Below are positions 33,619 through 43,340 of a DNA stretch of 47,763 nt, one piece after another. The notes under the pieces were generated by a model. The model had not been told where the DNA came from. It saw nothing but the letters and a program-made list of their open reading frames with translations, and ran no database searches. The translations under genes were made by a program, and so were the position numbers. The DNA lies in assembly GCF_944388365.1 (NCBI RefSeq), contig NZ_CALXIN010000010.1:1-47763 (forward strand). Reading direction: 5' to 3'. The stretch comes from an uncultured Negativibacillus sp. Lineage in GTDB: Bacteria > Bacillota > Clostridia > Oscillospirales > Ruminococcaceae. How positions within the stretch are numbered: the stretch's first letter is position 1; every line of letters begins with the position of its first letter.

Positions 33619-33999
33619 ATGAGCAATCCAACCAATCTTCTTTACGCAAAATCTCACGAATGGGTACAGGATATGGGCGACGGCACCTACCGCATCGGTC
33701 TGACCGACTATGCACAGAAAGAGCTGGGTGACCTGGTATTCGTCAACCTCCCACAGGAAGGCGACGAAGTAGAAGTTGGCGCTGCCTTTGGCGACGTTGA
33801 ATCGGTAAAAGCTGTTTCGGATGTATACAGCCCTGTTTCCGGCGTTGTCTGCGCTATCAACGAAGAGCTGCTCGACCATCCTGAAATGATCAACCAGGAC
33901 GCTTATGGCGCATGGATGATCCAGGTCAACGAAGTTTCCGACAAAGAAGAACTGCTGTCCGCTGAAAGCTACGAGGCATTTTTGAGCGAGGAGGCATAA
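33619..33999 (+). CDS. gcvH: Glycine cleavage H protein (lipoyl carrier)
   Basis: The 126-aa carrier has YAKSHEWVQ at the start and IGLTDYAQKELGDLVFVNLP in the middle. The lipoylation lysine is in GDVESVKAVSDVYSPVSG (ESVKA). It shuttles the aminomethyl group between GcvP, GcvT and the dihydrolipoyl dehydrogenase. An AAGGAGGA ribosome site precedes the ATG. The stop codon is one base before gcvPA. Lipoyl supply probably comes from the LplA encoded in the same operon. Confidence 0.97.
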   Translation: MSNPTNLLYAKSHEWVQDMGDGTYRIGLTDYAQKELGDLVFVNLPQEGDEVEVGAAFGDVESVKAVSDVYSPVSGVVCAINEELLDHPEMINQDAYGAWMIQVNEVSDKEELLSAESYEAFLSEEA

Positions 34000-34000
34000 T

Positions 34001-35320
34001 ATGGGCTCTTACATTCCTTCCACTGTCAAAGAGCGGCAGGAAATGCTGGAGTCAATCGGACTGTCGTCCATTGACCAGCTGTTTTCCCACATTCCCGAGG
34101 AGCTGAAACTCGATCGGGAACTGGATCTTCCTTCCGGCAAGTCCGAGATGGAGGTCAGCCGCGTCATGAACAACATCGCTTCCCACAGCGTTGTATTCGA
34201 CTCGATCTTCCGCGGCGCCGGCGCTTACGATCATTACATTCCTTCGATCGTTAAAAGCGTCACCGGCAAAGAGGAATTTGTCACTGCATACACTCCCTAT
34301 CAGGCTGAAATCAGTCAGGGCGTTCTGCAGTCGATCTTTGAATATCAGACCATGATCTGCGAGCTGACCGGCATGGATGTTTCCAATGCTTCGGTCTACG
34401 ACGGTGCTACCGCCGCTGCAGAAGCGGTCAATATGTGCTGCGAGCGCAGCCGTCAGGTTGTTTTCTGCTCGGAAGCTGCTCATCCTGACAACATCCGTGT
34501 CATCAAAACCTACTGCTGGGCTTCCGGTCATCAGCTGGTAATGGTTCCTGTCAAGGACGGCAAGACCGATCTTTCCCAGATTGCCGGACAGCTGGACAAA
34601 AAGACCGGCGCCTGCCTGTACATCCAGAGCCCGAACTTCTTCGGACAGATTGAGGATGTCCAGCAGGCTGCCGAACTGATCCACTCGGTCGGCGCAAAAC
34701 TGATCTGCGCCTGCAACCCGATCGCACTGGGTCTGCTCAAGACTCCTGCGGAACAGGGTGCAGACATCGCCGTCGGCGAAGGCCAGCCGCTGGGCATGCC
34801 GCTCTCCTTTGGCGGTCCATACCTCGGCTTTATGGCAACCACCTCGGCTATGATGCGTAAGCTGCCAGGCCGCATCGTCGGTCAGACCACCGACGTTGAC
34901 GGCAAACGCGCCTTTGTTCTGACTCTGCAGGCCAGAGAGCAGCACATCCGCCGCGAAAAAGCTTCCAGCAACATCTGCTCCAACCAGGCACTCTGTGCAA
35001 TGACTGCTTCGGTTTATCTGGCAGCCGTTGGTCCGGACGGACTCAGACAGGCCGCCTGCAGCTGCTACCAGAAGGCACACTATCTGGCAGAACAGCTCAG
35101 CCAGATCGAAGGCGTATCGCTGCGCTACACCGGCAGCTTCTTCCATGAATTTGTCACCGACCAGCCGGATGCAGCCAAAGTGCTGGATGCTCTGCAGAAA
35201 GAGGGCATCCTCGGCGGTCTGCCTCTGGAAGATGGCGGTATCCTCTGGTGTGCAACCGAAAAGAACACCAAAGAGGACATCGACCGCGTTGTCGAAATCG
35301 TCAGAAAGGAGCTGATGTAA
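34001..35320 (+). CDS. gcvPA: Glycine dehydrogenase (decarboxylating), subunit 1
   Basis: The 439-aa N-terminal half of the split P protein contains YIPSTVKERQEMLESIG, RGAGAYDHYIPSIV, YTPYQAEISQGVLQSIFEYQ, YDGATAAAEAVNMC and SFGGPYLGFMAT. With subunit 2 it decarboxylates glycine and loads the H protein. Split GcvP is usual in Gram-positive bacteria and archaea. The stop overlaps the gcvPB start by one base (TAATG), indicating translational coupling and a 1:1 complex. Confidence 0.97.
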   Translation: MGSYIPSTVKERQEMLESIGLSSIDQLFSHIPEELKLDRELDLPSGKSEMEVSRVMNNIASHSVVFDSIFRGAGAYDHYIPSIVKSVTGKEEFVTAYTPYQAEISQGVLQSIFEYQTMICELTGMDVSNASVYDGATAAAEAVNMCCERSRQVVFCSEAAHPDNIRVIKTYCWASGHQLVMVPVKDGKTDLSQIAGQLDKKTGACLYIQSPNFFGQIEDVQQAAELIHSVGAKLICACNPIALGLLKTPAEQGADIAVGEGQPLGMPLSFGGPYLGFMATTSAMMRKLPGRIVGQTTDVDGKRAFVLTLQAREQHIRREKASSNICSNQALCAMTASVYLAAVGPDGLRQAACSCYQKAHYLAEQLSQIEGVSLRYTGSFFHEFVTDQPDAAKVLDALQKEGILGGLPLEDGGILWCATEKNTKEDIDRVVEIVRKELM

Positions 35321-36753
35321 TGCAACTGTTATTTGAACGCAGTCATAGCGGCAGAAAATGCACCATCCTGCCGGAATGTGACGTCTCTTATCAACTGCCG
35401 GATGCATCCCTTTGTCGGGCACAGGCTCCTCACCTGCCGCAGCTGAGCGAAAATGAGATCAGCCGACACTACACTGAACTTGCTAAGCAGACCCACGGCG
35501 TCAACGACGGCTTCTATCCGCTGGGCTCCTGCACTATGAAATACAATCCAAAGATTAACGACGAGATGGCTGCACTGCCAGGCTTTGCAAAGATCCATCC
35601 GCTCCAGCCGGAAGAAACCGCCCAGGGATGCCTGGAGGCTCTGTATCTGGCTGACCGCTACTTTGCCGAAATCACCGGCATGGATGCCATGACCTTCCAG
35701 CCGGCAGCAGGCGCTCACGGTGAGCTGACCGGTCTGATGCTCATCAAAGCCTACCATGAGTCGCGCGGCGACTTTGAACGTAAAAAGATTCTGGTTCCAG
35801 ACTCGGCGCACGGTACCAACCCTGCCTCCGCTTCGATGGCTGGATTCCAGGTTGTCAGCATTCCTTCGCTGCCAAACGGCTGCGTCGATACCGAAGCGCT
35901 GCGCCAGGCTGCCGATGAACACACCGCCGGCCTGATGCTCACTAACCCGAACACCGTCGGTCTGTTCGACCTGAACATCTCCGAGATCACCAGCATTGTT
36001 CACAACGCCGGCGGTCTGTGCTACTACGACGGTGCAAACCTCAACGCCATCATGGGCATTGTTCGCCCAGGCGACATGGGCTTTGATGTGGTTCATCTGA
36101 ACCTGCACAAAACCTTCTCCACTCCGCACGGAGGCGGCGGTCCTGGTTCCGGCGCTGTTGGATGCAAGGAGATGCTCAAACCCTTCCTGCCTTCTCCGGT
36201 AGTGACTAAGGATGAAAACGGCTACCATCTCTGCCGTTGCAATCCGCAGTCGATCGGTGCAGTCAAAGAGTTCTACGGCAACTTCCTGGTTGTCATCCGT
36301 GCGCTGACCTATGTGCTGACGCTGGGCAAAGAGGGCATTCCGGAGGCTTCCTCCAATGCCGTGCTCAACTGCAACTACATGATGTCCCACCTCAAGGATA
36401 TCTACGAGATGGCATTCGATACCGGCTGCATGCACGAGTTTGTCATGACGCTGGAAAATCTGAAGAAGGAAAAGGACGTTTCCGCAATGGATGTTGCCAA
36501 AGCGCTGCTTGACAACGGCATCCATCCGCCGACAATGTACTTCCCTCTGATCGTCCACGAAGCACTGATGGTAGAGCCGACCGAGACCGAACCTCGCGAG
36601 GTGCTCGACCACGCCATCGAAGTATTCCGCAACATCTACGAGATGGCACAGACCGAACCGGAAAAGCTGCATGAAATGCCGCTGCACACTCCTGTTCGCC
36701 GTCTGGATGAAGTTGGCGCAGCAAGAAATCCACATCTGCGCTTTGAATTTTAA
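35320..36753 (+). CDS. gcvPB: Glycine dehydrogenase (decarboxylating), subunit 2
   Basis: The 477-aa PLP-binding half contains YPLGSCTMKYNPKIND, FQPAAGAHGELTG, PDSAHGTNPASA, YYDGANLNAIMG and the PLP lysine in VVHLNLHKTFSTPHGGGGPG. The start at 35320 is fixed by the overlap with gcvPA and an AAGGAG ribosome site inside its end. The neighbours gcvT, gcvH, lplA and lpdA give all four proteins of the cleavage system plus lipoylation in one transcript. Confidence 0.97.
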   Translation: MQLLFERSHSGRKCTILPECDVSYQLPDASLCRAQAPHLPQLSENEISRHYTELAKQTHGVNDGFYPLGSCTMKYNPKINDEMAALPGFAKIHPLQPEETAQGCLEALYLADRYFAEITGMDAMTFQPAAGAHGELTGLMLIKAYHESRGDFERKKILVPDSAHGTNPASASMAGFQVVSIPSLPNGCVDTEALRQAADEHTAGLMLTNPNTVGLFDLNISEITSIVHNAGGLCYYDGANLNAIMGIVRPGDMGFDVVHLNLHKTFSTPHGGGGPGSGAVGCKEMLKPFLPSPVVTKDENGYHLCRCNPQSIGAVKEFYGNFLVVIRALTYVLTLGKEGIPEASSNAVLNCNYMMSHLKDIYEMAFDTGCMHEFVMTLENLKKEKDVSAMDVAKALLDNGIHPPTMYFPLIVHEALMVEPTETEPREVLDHAIEVFRNIYEMAQTEPEKLHEMPLHTPVRRLDEVGAARNPHLRFEF

Positions 36754-36784
36754 GTTTAAACTGTAACTACGGAGGTATTTCCCG

Positions 36785-37777
36785 ATGATTGAACACCTGT
36801 CCTATGTGATTGGCAAATCGAAAAACCCTTATCTCAATCTTTCCATCGAGGAGTACCTCCTGGATACGGTGCGCCCAGGCCAGCTGATCCTGTATCTGTG
36901 GCAGAATGAACGCACCGTTGTCATCGGAAAAAATCAAAACGCCTGGAAAGAATGTCGTTTCCAGCAGCTCGAAGCCGACGGCGGGCATCTGGCCCGCCGT
37001 CTTTCGGGAGGCGGAGCGGTCTTTCATGACCTGGGCAATCTCAATTTTACCTTCCTGGTCTCCACCAAAGACTATGACCTTTCGCGTCAGATGTCCGTCA
37101 TCCTCAAGGCAGTCCGAATCCTTGGCATCGACGCAGAAAAAACCGGACGCAACGACATCACCGTCGACGGAAAGAAATTTTCCGGCAATGCCTTCTGTCA
37201 GAAGGGAGAAAACTCCTATCACCACGGCACCTTGATGCTGCGGGTGAACAAGGAGCAGGTGGCACAGTACCTCAACGTTTCGGAAAAGAAGCTTCGCTCC
37301 AAAGGCGTTGCCTCGGTTTCCTCCCGCGTATGCAACCTGTGCGACTTTGTTCCCGACCTGACCGTCGAGCAGATGCAGCAGCAGCTTTTGCAGGCATTGG
37401 GCGAGGTGTACGGACACACGCCGGTGGCTCTGCGGGACGAGGATATCGACCACAAAAAGGTGATGGCGATGTACGAGCGCAATGCCTCCTGGGAATGGAA
37501 GTTCGGCAGAAAGCTGGCTTTCACCTGGGAAGCCGATGAACGCTTTGACTGGGGCGAGGTACAGCTGCAATTACAGGTTGACCAAGGAATGATCCAGGAT
37601 GCTATCCTCTACTCCGACGCGCTGGATGCGCCGCTGATCGGCTCGGTGTCCGCTCATCTGACCGGATGCCGCATGGAACCAAAGGCGGTACAGCAGCGTC
37701 TTTTGCAAATCGACCACACCGAAGAACAACGTCAGATTCTGCTGGACATCGCCAGCCTGACCATGCAAAAAAGTTAG
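36785..37777 (+). CDS. lplA: Lipoate--protein ligase A
   Basis: The 330-aa enzyme attaches free lipoate to GcvH using ATP. RRLSGGGAVFHDLGNLNFTF is the lipoate-binding loop. GRNDITVDGKKFSGNAFCQ carries the catalytic lysine region. KLRSKGVASVSSRVCNL and the C-terminal accessory domain (FDWGEVQLQLQVDQGMIQDA) complete a full-length E. coli-type LplA. No lipA or lipB is in the window, so this operon appears to rely on scavenged lipoate, possibly from diet or host in a gut setting (inference). ATG is preceded by CGGAGG. Confidence 0.95.
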   Translation: MIEHLSYVIGKSKNPYLNLSIEEYLLDTVRPGQLILYLWQNERTVVIGKNQNAWKECRFQQLEADGGHLARRLSGGGAVFHDLGNLNFTFLVSTKDYDLSRQMSVILKAVRILGIDAEKTGRNDITVDGKKFSGNAFCQKGENSYHHGTLMLRVNKEQVAQYLNVSEKKLRSKGVASVSSRVCNLCDFVPDLTVEQMQQQLLQALGEVYGHTPVALRDEDIDHKKVMAMYERNASWEWKFGRKLAFTWEADERFDWGEVQLQLQVDQGMIQDAILYSDALDAPLIGSVSAHLTGCRMEPKAVQQRLLQIDHTEEQRQILLDIASLTMQKS

Positions 37778-37820
37778 ATGAACCATCTTTTGTACTACAT
37801 CTGCCGAGGGGGATTTTAAC

Positions 37821-39236
37821 ATGAAACAATATCAACTGATCGTTATCGGCGCCGGCCCTGGCGGATATGAAGCCGCCATCCGCGCCGCACAGCTGGGTCT
37901 GCACACCGCACTGATTGAACGCCGTCAGGTCGGCGGCACCTGCCTCAACCGCGGCTGCATTCCTACCAAAACAATGCTGCACTCTGCGCAGCTTTACAAA
38001 GAAACAGCTCACTTCGAACTGTTTGGACTTCACACCGAAAACACGAGCTTTGACTGGGCAAAGATCCACCAGCGCAAAAATGACGTCGTTTCCAAGCTGC
38101 GCAGTGGAATCGAACAGCTTATCAAAGCAAATAAGATAGATTTTTTCAATACATCCGCTTCCATTCTTTCCCCACATGAGGTACAATTAGAGCAAGGGGA
38201 AGAAACGACTCTTTATGGAGACAACATTCTGATTGCAACCGGCTCGGTGCCATCCCGCCCACCCATCCCGGGACTTGACCTGCCAGGGGTCGTCACCAGT
38301 GATGAGCTGCTGGATGATCCGTCCTATGCGCAGACCGACAGCCTGCCAAAGGAAATTTTGATCATCGGCGGCGGCGTCATCGGCGTTGAGTTTGCAAGTG
38401 TGTTCTCCTCCTTTGGATGCAAAGTTACCATCGTGGAAGCGCTTGATCGTATCCTTTCCACCATGGACCGCGAGATCTCTCAGAATCTCAGCATGATTCT
38501 GAAAAAACGCGGCGTCGAAATCCATACTGGCGCCATGGTCGAAAGACTGGAGCAATCCGACGGCAAACTGGTCTGCCACTTCACCGAAAAGGAAAAGCCG
38601 CAGCAGATTTCCTCTCAGCAGATTCTGGTTGCGATTGGCCGCCGCGCCAACACTCAGGGGCTGTTCGGCAACGACTTTTCGGTCGAGATGGAGCGCGGAC
38701 ATATTGTAACCGATGAATCCTTCCGCACCAGCGTCGATTCGATCTATGCCATCGGAGATGTTTCTGCCAAGATTCAGCTTGCCCACATGGCAAGCGCACA
38801 GGGAATCTGTGCAGCACACATCATTGCGGGAAAAGTCCCACCGATCAACCTGCAGGCTGTTCCTGGCTGTATCTACACCGATCCGGAGATCGCATCGGTA
38901 GGTCTGAGCGAGGACGAAGCCAAAAAGCAAGGTATTCCGGTGAAGAAAGGCAAATTCATCATGTCCGGAAATGGAAGATCCATCATCGACGAACAGGAGC
39001 GCGGCTTCATCAAGGTTCTGGCTCATCAGGATACCGATGTCATTCTGGGTGCACAGCTGATGTGTTCCCGCGCAACCGACATCGTTTCCGAGTTGTCTAC
39101 CGCCATTGTCAATGGTCTGACCGTTGATCAGCTGGCCGCAGTCATCCGTCCGCACCCAACCTTCTGTGAGGGTGTCACCGAGGCAGTCGAAGATGTTCAC
39201 GGCATGGCAATTCATCTTGCACCAAAGAAACGCTAA
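37821..39236 (+). CDS. lpdA: Dihydrolipoyl dehydrogenase (glycine cleavage L protein)
   Basis: The 471-aa flavoprotein re-oxidises dihydrolipoyl GcvH with NAD+. It has the FAD-binding motif [19 protein letters not shown] and the redox disulfide [16 protein letters not shown]-binding [25 protein letters not shown] and the C-terminal active-site [17 protein letters not shown] (His-Glu pair shifted to [10 protein letters not shown]) are also seen. GAGGGGGAT is the ribosome site. Last gene before a strong terminator. The NADH produced here is a natural electron donor for the hydrogenase encoded at 13-16.6 kb. Confidence 0.96.
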   Translation: MKQYQLIVIGAGPGGYEAAIRAAQLGLHTALIERRQVGGTCLNRGCIPTKTMLHSAQLYKETAHFELFGLHTENTSFDWAKIHQRKNDVVSKLRSGIEQLIKANKIDFFNTSASILSPHEVQLEQGEETTLYGDNILIATGSVPSRPPIPGLDLPGVVTSDELLDDPSYAQTDSLPKEILIIGGGVIGVEFASVFSSFGCKVTIVEALDRILSTMDREISQNLSMILKKRGVEIHTGAMVERLEQSDGKLVCHFTEKEKPQQISSQQILVAIGRRANTQGLFGNDFSVEMERGHIVTDESFRTSVDSIYAIGDVSAKIQLAHMASAQGICAAHIIAGKVPPINLQAVPGCIYTDPEIASVGLSEDEAKKQGIPVKKGKFIMSGNGRSIIDEQERGFIKVLAHQDTDVILGAQLMCSRATDIVSELSTAIVNGLTVDQLAAVIRPHPTFCEGVTEAVEDVHGMAIHLAPKKR

Positions 39237-39282
39237 ATTCGTTCCCCAAACTTTATGAGAGTACTGCTCTCATTGTTCTTTG

Positions 39283-39315
39283 CCGGACGGACTTTGCCGT
39301 CCGTCCGGTTATTTT
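39283..39315 (+). terminator. Terminator between lpdA and glyA
   Basis: CCGGACGGAC/GTCCGTCCGG with a 6-base loop and TTATTTTT form a strong terminator. A smaller hairpin (ATGAGAG/CTCTCAT, 39255-39273) precedes it. It ends only ~30 bases before the glyA start, leaving no room for a promoter downstream. Confidence 0.85.
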
Positions 39316-39343
39316 TATCTTAAGTTTCAAGGAGGCTCATTCT

Positions 39344-40585
39344 ATGGTAAACGAAATCATGAATTTCATCGCACAGTACGATCCTGAAGTCGGCAACGCT
39401 ATCAAAGCAGAATATGCCCGTCAGAAACGCAACATCGAGCTGATTGCTTCTGAAAATATCGTTTCTGAAGCTGTCATGGCTGCAATGGGCACCGTACTGA
39501 CCAACAAATATGCCGAAGGTTTCCCTGGCAAACGCTACTACGGCGGCTGCGAATGTGTTGACGTTGTCGAAAACATCGCTATCGAGCGTGCTAAGAAGCT
39601 GTTTGGCGCTGAACATGCCTGTGTACAGCCTCACTCGGGTGCAAGCGCAAACCTGGCAGTTTATTTTGCGCTGATCAAACCAGGCGACACCGTATTGGGC
39701 CTCAATCTTGCACACGGCGGTCACCTGACCCACGGCAGCCCTGTCAACCTGTCGGGCAGCTACTACAACTTTGTTCCATACAGCCTGGATGATACCGAGC
39801 ACATCAACTATGACAAGGTTCGTGAACTGGCTCTGGAACACAAACCAAAACTGATCGTTGCCGGCGCTTCCGCTTATCCGCGTGAGATCCGCTTTGATAA
39901 ATTTGCAGAGATCGCCCATGAAGTTGGCGCATATCTGTTTGTCGATATGGCACACATCGCTGGTCTGGTTGCAGCAGGCCTGCATCAGAACCCTGTTCCA
40001 TACGCTGATGTTGTTACCACCACCACCCACAAAACCCTGCGCGGTCCTCGCGGCGGCCTGATCCTGTGCAAGGAAGCTCTTGCAAAACAGATCAACAAAG
40101 CGGTATTCCCAGGTACACAGGGCGGTCCTCTGGAGCACATCATCGCTGCTAAGGCTGTCTGCTTCGGCGAAGCACTCAAACCGGAATTTAAAGCATATCA
40201 GCAGCAGGTTATCAACAACGCACAGGCTTTTGCAAAAGCACTGATGGATCAGGGCTTCCGTCTTGTTTCCGGTGGCACAGATAACCATCTGATTCTGATC
40301 GACCTGCAGAACATGAACATCACCGGTAAAGAGCTGGAAAAACGTCTGGATGAGGTTTATATCACCGCAAACAAGAATGCTATCCCGAACGATCCAACCA
40401 GCCCGTTCATCACCAGCGGTCTGCGTGTTGGCACTCCTGCTGTCACCACCCGTGGCTTCAAAGAAGAGGACATGGTTGAGGTTGCCAAGTTCATCAAATG
40501 GGCAGCTACCGACTTTGAAGCAAAAGCAGATGAAATCCGTGCCGGTGTCACCGCACTTTGCAGCAAATACCCAATCTACGAATAA
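39344..40585 (+). CDS. glyA: Serine hydroxymethyltransferase
   Basis: The 413-aa PLP enzyme interconverts serine and glycine with THF and methylene-[54 protein letters not shown] and the PLP lysine in [15 protein letters not shown] are all intact, as is the C-terminal [23 protein letters not shown] precedes the ATG. With the glycine cleavage system it turns two glycines into one serine plus CO2 and NH3. It follows a strong terminator with no visible promoter of its own, so expression depends on read-through or a promoter inside lpdA. Confidence 0.97.
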   Translation: MVNEIMNFIAQYDPEVGNAIKAEYARQKRNIELIASENIVSEAVMAAMGTVLTNKYAEGFPGKRYYGGCECVDVVENIAIERAKKLFGAEHACVQPHSGASANLAVYFALIKPGDTVLGLNLAHGGHLTHGSPVNLSGSYYNFVPYSLDDTEHINYDKVRELALEHKPKLIVAGASAYPREIRFDKFAEIAHEVGAYLFVDMAHIAGLVAAGLHQNPVPYADVVTTTTHKTLRGPRGGLILCKEALAKQINKAVFPGTQGGPLEHIIAAKAVCFGEALKPEFKAYQQQVINNAQAFAKALMDQGFRLVSGGTDNHLILIDLQNMNITGKELEKRLDEVYITANKNAIPNDPTSPFITSGLRVGTPAVTTRGFKEEDMVEVAKFIKWAATDFEAKADEIRAGVTALCSKYPIYE

Positions 40586-40599
40586 TCGTATCCACATTG

Positions 40600-40632
40600 G
40601 AGGACCGGACAAGTTTCCGGTCCTCTTTTTTT
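40600..40632 (+). terminator. Terminator of glyA
   Basis: GAGGACCGGA/TCCGGTCCTC with a 6-base loop is followed by TTTTTTT. Confidence 0.92.
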
Positions 40633-40797
40633 CTTTATACAAACTTCTTTAGGCATCACACAAAAGCCCTCTCTTTCCTTCTGACATCATCTTTTCAGGT
40701 GCGGTACCCTTTTTCCTGCTTCCTGATGATAAAGGCTGCACAGAGCTTTCCTCTTGCGCTAAAAGGATTTTGCCTTTATCACATTGAAGGCAAGCAC

Positions 40798-40832
40798 AAA
40801 AAAGAGACTTGCAAATTGCAAGTCTCTTTTTT
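40798..40832 (-). terminator. Terminator of lipoprotein gene E
   Basis: AAAAAAGAGACTTGCAA/TTGCAAGTCTCTTTTTT form a 17-bp arm pair, directly after the stop codon on the minus strand. The 40633-40797 gap between converging terminators shows no gene. Confidence 0.9.
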
Positions 40833-40840
40833 TATCTGTT

Positions 40841-42847
40841 TTATGCGTTGTAAGCAGCAGCGATTTCTGCCATCTCTTCGGTGGTGTAACCGTCTGCATT
40901 GGTTTCCCAATTCTTCATCTTACCGTTGACGCATCCATACATTGCGTTGATCTTGCTGTATGGGTTGATCTTGGTCAGACACCAGCCTACATCATAGTAG
41001 TGTGGGAAGCACAGTGCGTGGCTGATCATATAAGCTTCTGCCTCAGCAAATGCCTGGTATCTTGCATCCAGATCATCGTTGATCTCGTTGGCTGCCTCTA
41101 CCATGCTGGTAAACTCTCTGTAGGTATCCAGCAGTGCTTTGGTGTTTTCATTTTCCTGAACGTCGTCGATGTAGGAATACTGTCTTGCATAGTATGCGTT
41201 GTCGTATCCCATGATCTCCTGACCAAGGTAGTTCTGTGGATCGCCATAGTCAGCGCCCCAACCGTTGACTACGATCGAATGTTTCTTCGCATTGTAAACT
41301 TCCTGTGTGGAGCTCTGTACATAGGTCAGAATGTTCAGAGTGACATAATCGTCGCCCAGGCAGTCGGAGAATACCTGTTTGAGAACGTTTGCGCTGTCCA
41401 GCATGGTCTGGTTGCTGCCCTGGATGTAGTAGTCAATCTCTACTGGGAAGGTAACGCCTGCTGCGGTCAGCTCTTCGATTGCCTGCTGTTTGTACTGTTC
41501 TGCTTTTTCAGGGTCCAGTCTGACAGGAGTTTCGCCGTTTGGTTCCGGCAGACCCAGAGCTTCTCTTACAAGGTCAACATAGTCGGTGCCGTCGCTGGTA
41601 TAGCACAGGCCCTTCATGGTGTAAGCATTGTTTTCGCAGCTCATTGGGTTGATTGCATTGGTTCTCTTCCAGTGATTGGTCAGATCCAGTCCATAGTACC
41701 AGGACAGACGGAATGCTTCGTTGGCAACTGCAAGGTTCCAGTTGGTATCTGGAGTGCCGTCTTCATTCATCTTATCAAAGTTAAAGTGAATCTGCCAGGA
41801 GTATTTAGTAGGCATCTTCTCTACCAGATAATCATAGTACTGGTTGCTTGGATCATTGTAGATGGTGTTCAGGTTACCTTCGCTCAGTGCGATTTCATCA
41901 ATTTCACCATTCTGATACAGCTGGAAAGCAACGTCGACCGATTCTACCATCTTTGTGGTGACGGTATCAAACAGTTTGCAGTCCTGATCCCAATAGGTTG
42001 GGTTTTTGGTCAGAACCTTTTCGTTGTTCTGAACATAGGTGGTCATGGTGTAGCAGCCATTGTACCACATTGTTTCGTTGTCCATTGCCTTGAAGCCATC
42101 AACACCCAGTTCGTCGATTACAGCCTGGGAGGCTGGGAACAGACATGCATAGGTTGCAACCGAGTCAAAGTATGGCTTTGGAGCGGTGCAGTGATAAACG
42201 ATGGTGTAATCGTCTGGAATTTCCATGCCGACCATTTCCAGGAACTTGGAGCCTTCTCCTGCGGTCAGTGCATAGGCTTCTTCTTTGCTCAGAGATTTTG
42301 TATATTCGTAGTATTCCTCAGCGCCCTCGATCATTTCCAGAGGCATAGAGGTGTTGACAGAGTCATTTTTATGGAAGTTAAGTACCCATTCCAGACCGGT
42401 TGCAAAGTCCCAGGCGTTGCAGTCTGCTTTTTCCTGTGCATTGACATCGACCCATTTAACGCCTTCACGCAGTTTAAAGGTCCATGTTTTTCCGCCATCC
42501 TCGGTGCCCCAGTCTTCTGCAATACATGGTACCAGCTTGCCGTGTGCATCAGCTTCCAGCAAGCCGTCCACCATATTACAAAGAACGTCAAATTCCTTCT
42601 GGCTCTGGCTTCCCAGAATGTTAAAGCTTTCAATCTCGTTTACGCCCAGCTGATAAGTATACAGGTCCTTAATCTCGTTGTCTGCGCTTGTGGATTCTGT
42701 TGTTTCTTCTTTTTCGGTGTTCTCTTCTGTTGTGGTGTTTTCGTTGTTATCGGTGGTTTCTGTTTCGCCGGATGTTGTTCCACATCCACTCAATACGAGT
42801 GCTGCTGTCAAAAGCAGCGCCAACCATTTGGATACTGTTTTTTTCAT
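40841..42847 (-). CDS. OppA/DppA-type peptide-binding lipoprotein E
   Basis: The 668-aa paralog has signal peptide MKKTVSKWLALLLTAALVLSGC (Cys22) and the longest Thr/Glu/Asn tether of the family (to ~residue 63). Core blocks present are WTFKLREGVKWVDVNAQEK, YACLFPASQAVIDELGVDGF, CENNAYTMKGLCYTSDGTDY and VNGWGADYGDPQNYLGQE. It lacks the usual ATRELETFN phrase and reads LGVNEIESFNILGSQSQKEF instead, the most divergent N-terminal lobe. It shares VNAQEKADC and MKKT-SKWLALLLTAA with copy F, its tandem neighbour. Monocistronic, convergent to glyA. GAAGGAG precedes the ATG. Confidence 0.95.
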   Translation of the reverse strand: MKKTVSKWLALLLTAALVLSGCGTTSGETETTDNNENTTTEENTEKEETTESTSADNEIKDLYTYQLGVNEIESFNILGSQSQKEFDVLCNMVDGLLEADAHGKLVPCIAEDWGTEDGGKTWTFKLREGVKWVDVNAQEKADCNAWDFATGLEWVLNFHKNDSVNTSMPLEMIEGAEEYYEYTKSLSKEEAYALTAGEGSKFLEMVGMEIPDDYTIVYHCTAPKPYFDSVATYACLFPASQAVIDELGVDGFKAMDNETMWYNGCYTMTTYVQNNEKVLTKNPTYWDQDCKLFDTVTTKMVESVDVAFQLYQNGEIDEIALSEGNLNTIYNDPSNQYYDYLVEKMPTKYSWQIHFNFDKMNEDGTPDTNWNLAVANEAFRLSWYYGLDLTNHWKRTNAINPMSCENNAYTMKGLCYTSDGTDYVDLVREALGLPEPNGETPVRLDPEKAEQYKQQAIEELTAAGVTFPVEIDYYIQGSNQTMLDSANVLKQVFSDCLGDDYVTLNILTYVQSSTQEVYNAKKHSIVVNGWGADYGDPQNYLGQEIMGYDNAYYARQYSYIDDVQENENTKALLDTYREFTSMVEAANEINDDLDARYQAFAEAEAYMISHALCFPHYYDVGWCLTKINPYSKINAMYGCVNGKMKNWETNADGYTTEEMAEIAAAYNA

Positions 42848-42990
42848 AATATTAATTCTCCTTCAAAATCAAAAATAATTTCCTGCCTCTTTAAATTTCA
42901 CCTTCCTAAAAGAAGATTGAACGGGCTAAAAACGGATGCGTCGCTCAAAAATTCAGTTTTTGTTCTGTTCCTTTTCATTTAATAGTTTAA

Positions 42991-43019
42991 ATAATACCAA
43001 ACAGTTCACATTTCGTCAA
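42991..43019 (-). promoter_or_regulatory. Promoter of lipoprotein gene E
   Basis: TTGACG, 17 bases, TATTAT; predicted leader ~137 bases. Confidence 0.75.
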
Positions 43020-43295
43020 TAGTTATTCGAATATTTATATTATTTTTTGTGAATTCTCCAGTTTTATTTTGTATATTTTATATATATCATCAAGAATTTA
43101 TTCGCTTTTGGAGAAAAATCCAATGCATGTAATAAACTAAAATCCTGCAAAATCCCCTTATTTTTGACTTTTTCCTCCATTTTGCAATTTCATGTTTTAA
43201 AACAATTTTATAAATATTTTTATAATAAAACAAGTTCTCTTGCTAAAAAGGATCTTAAAGTTTTTAGTACAGTGTAAAAACAAATAATGGCAAAT
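43020..43295. other. Gene-free AT-rich spacer
   Basis: This lies between promoter E and terminator F. No open frame with ribosome site and no clear RNA structure was found. Confidence 0.5.
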
Positions 43296-43332
43296 AAAGC
43301 CCCAGAACCACACAGGATGGTTCTGGGGCTTT
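43296..43332 (-). terminator. Terminator of lipoprotein gene F
   Basis: AAAGCCCCAGAACCA/TGGTTCTGGGGCTTT form a 15-bp stem with a 7-base loop. Confidence 0.9.
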
Positions 43333-43340
43333 TATAGCTG

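Noticed and set aside
40784..42982. 732-codon plus-strand frame opposite lipoprotein E (similar long frames lie opposite A, B, C and F)
   Set aside because: The same shadow frame recurs opposite the paralogs only because their codon usage is alike. The minus-strand proteins have signal peptides, promoters and terminators.
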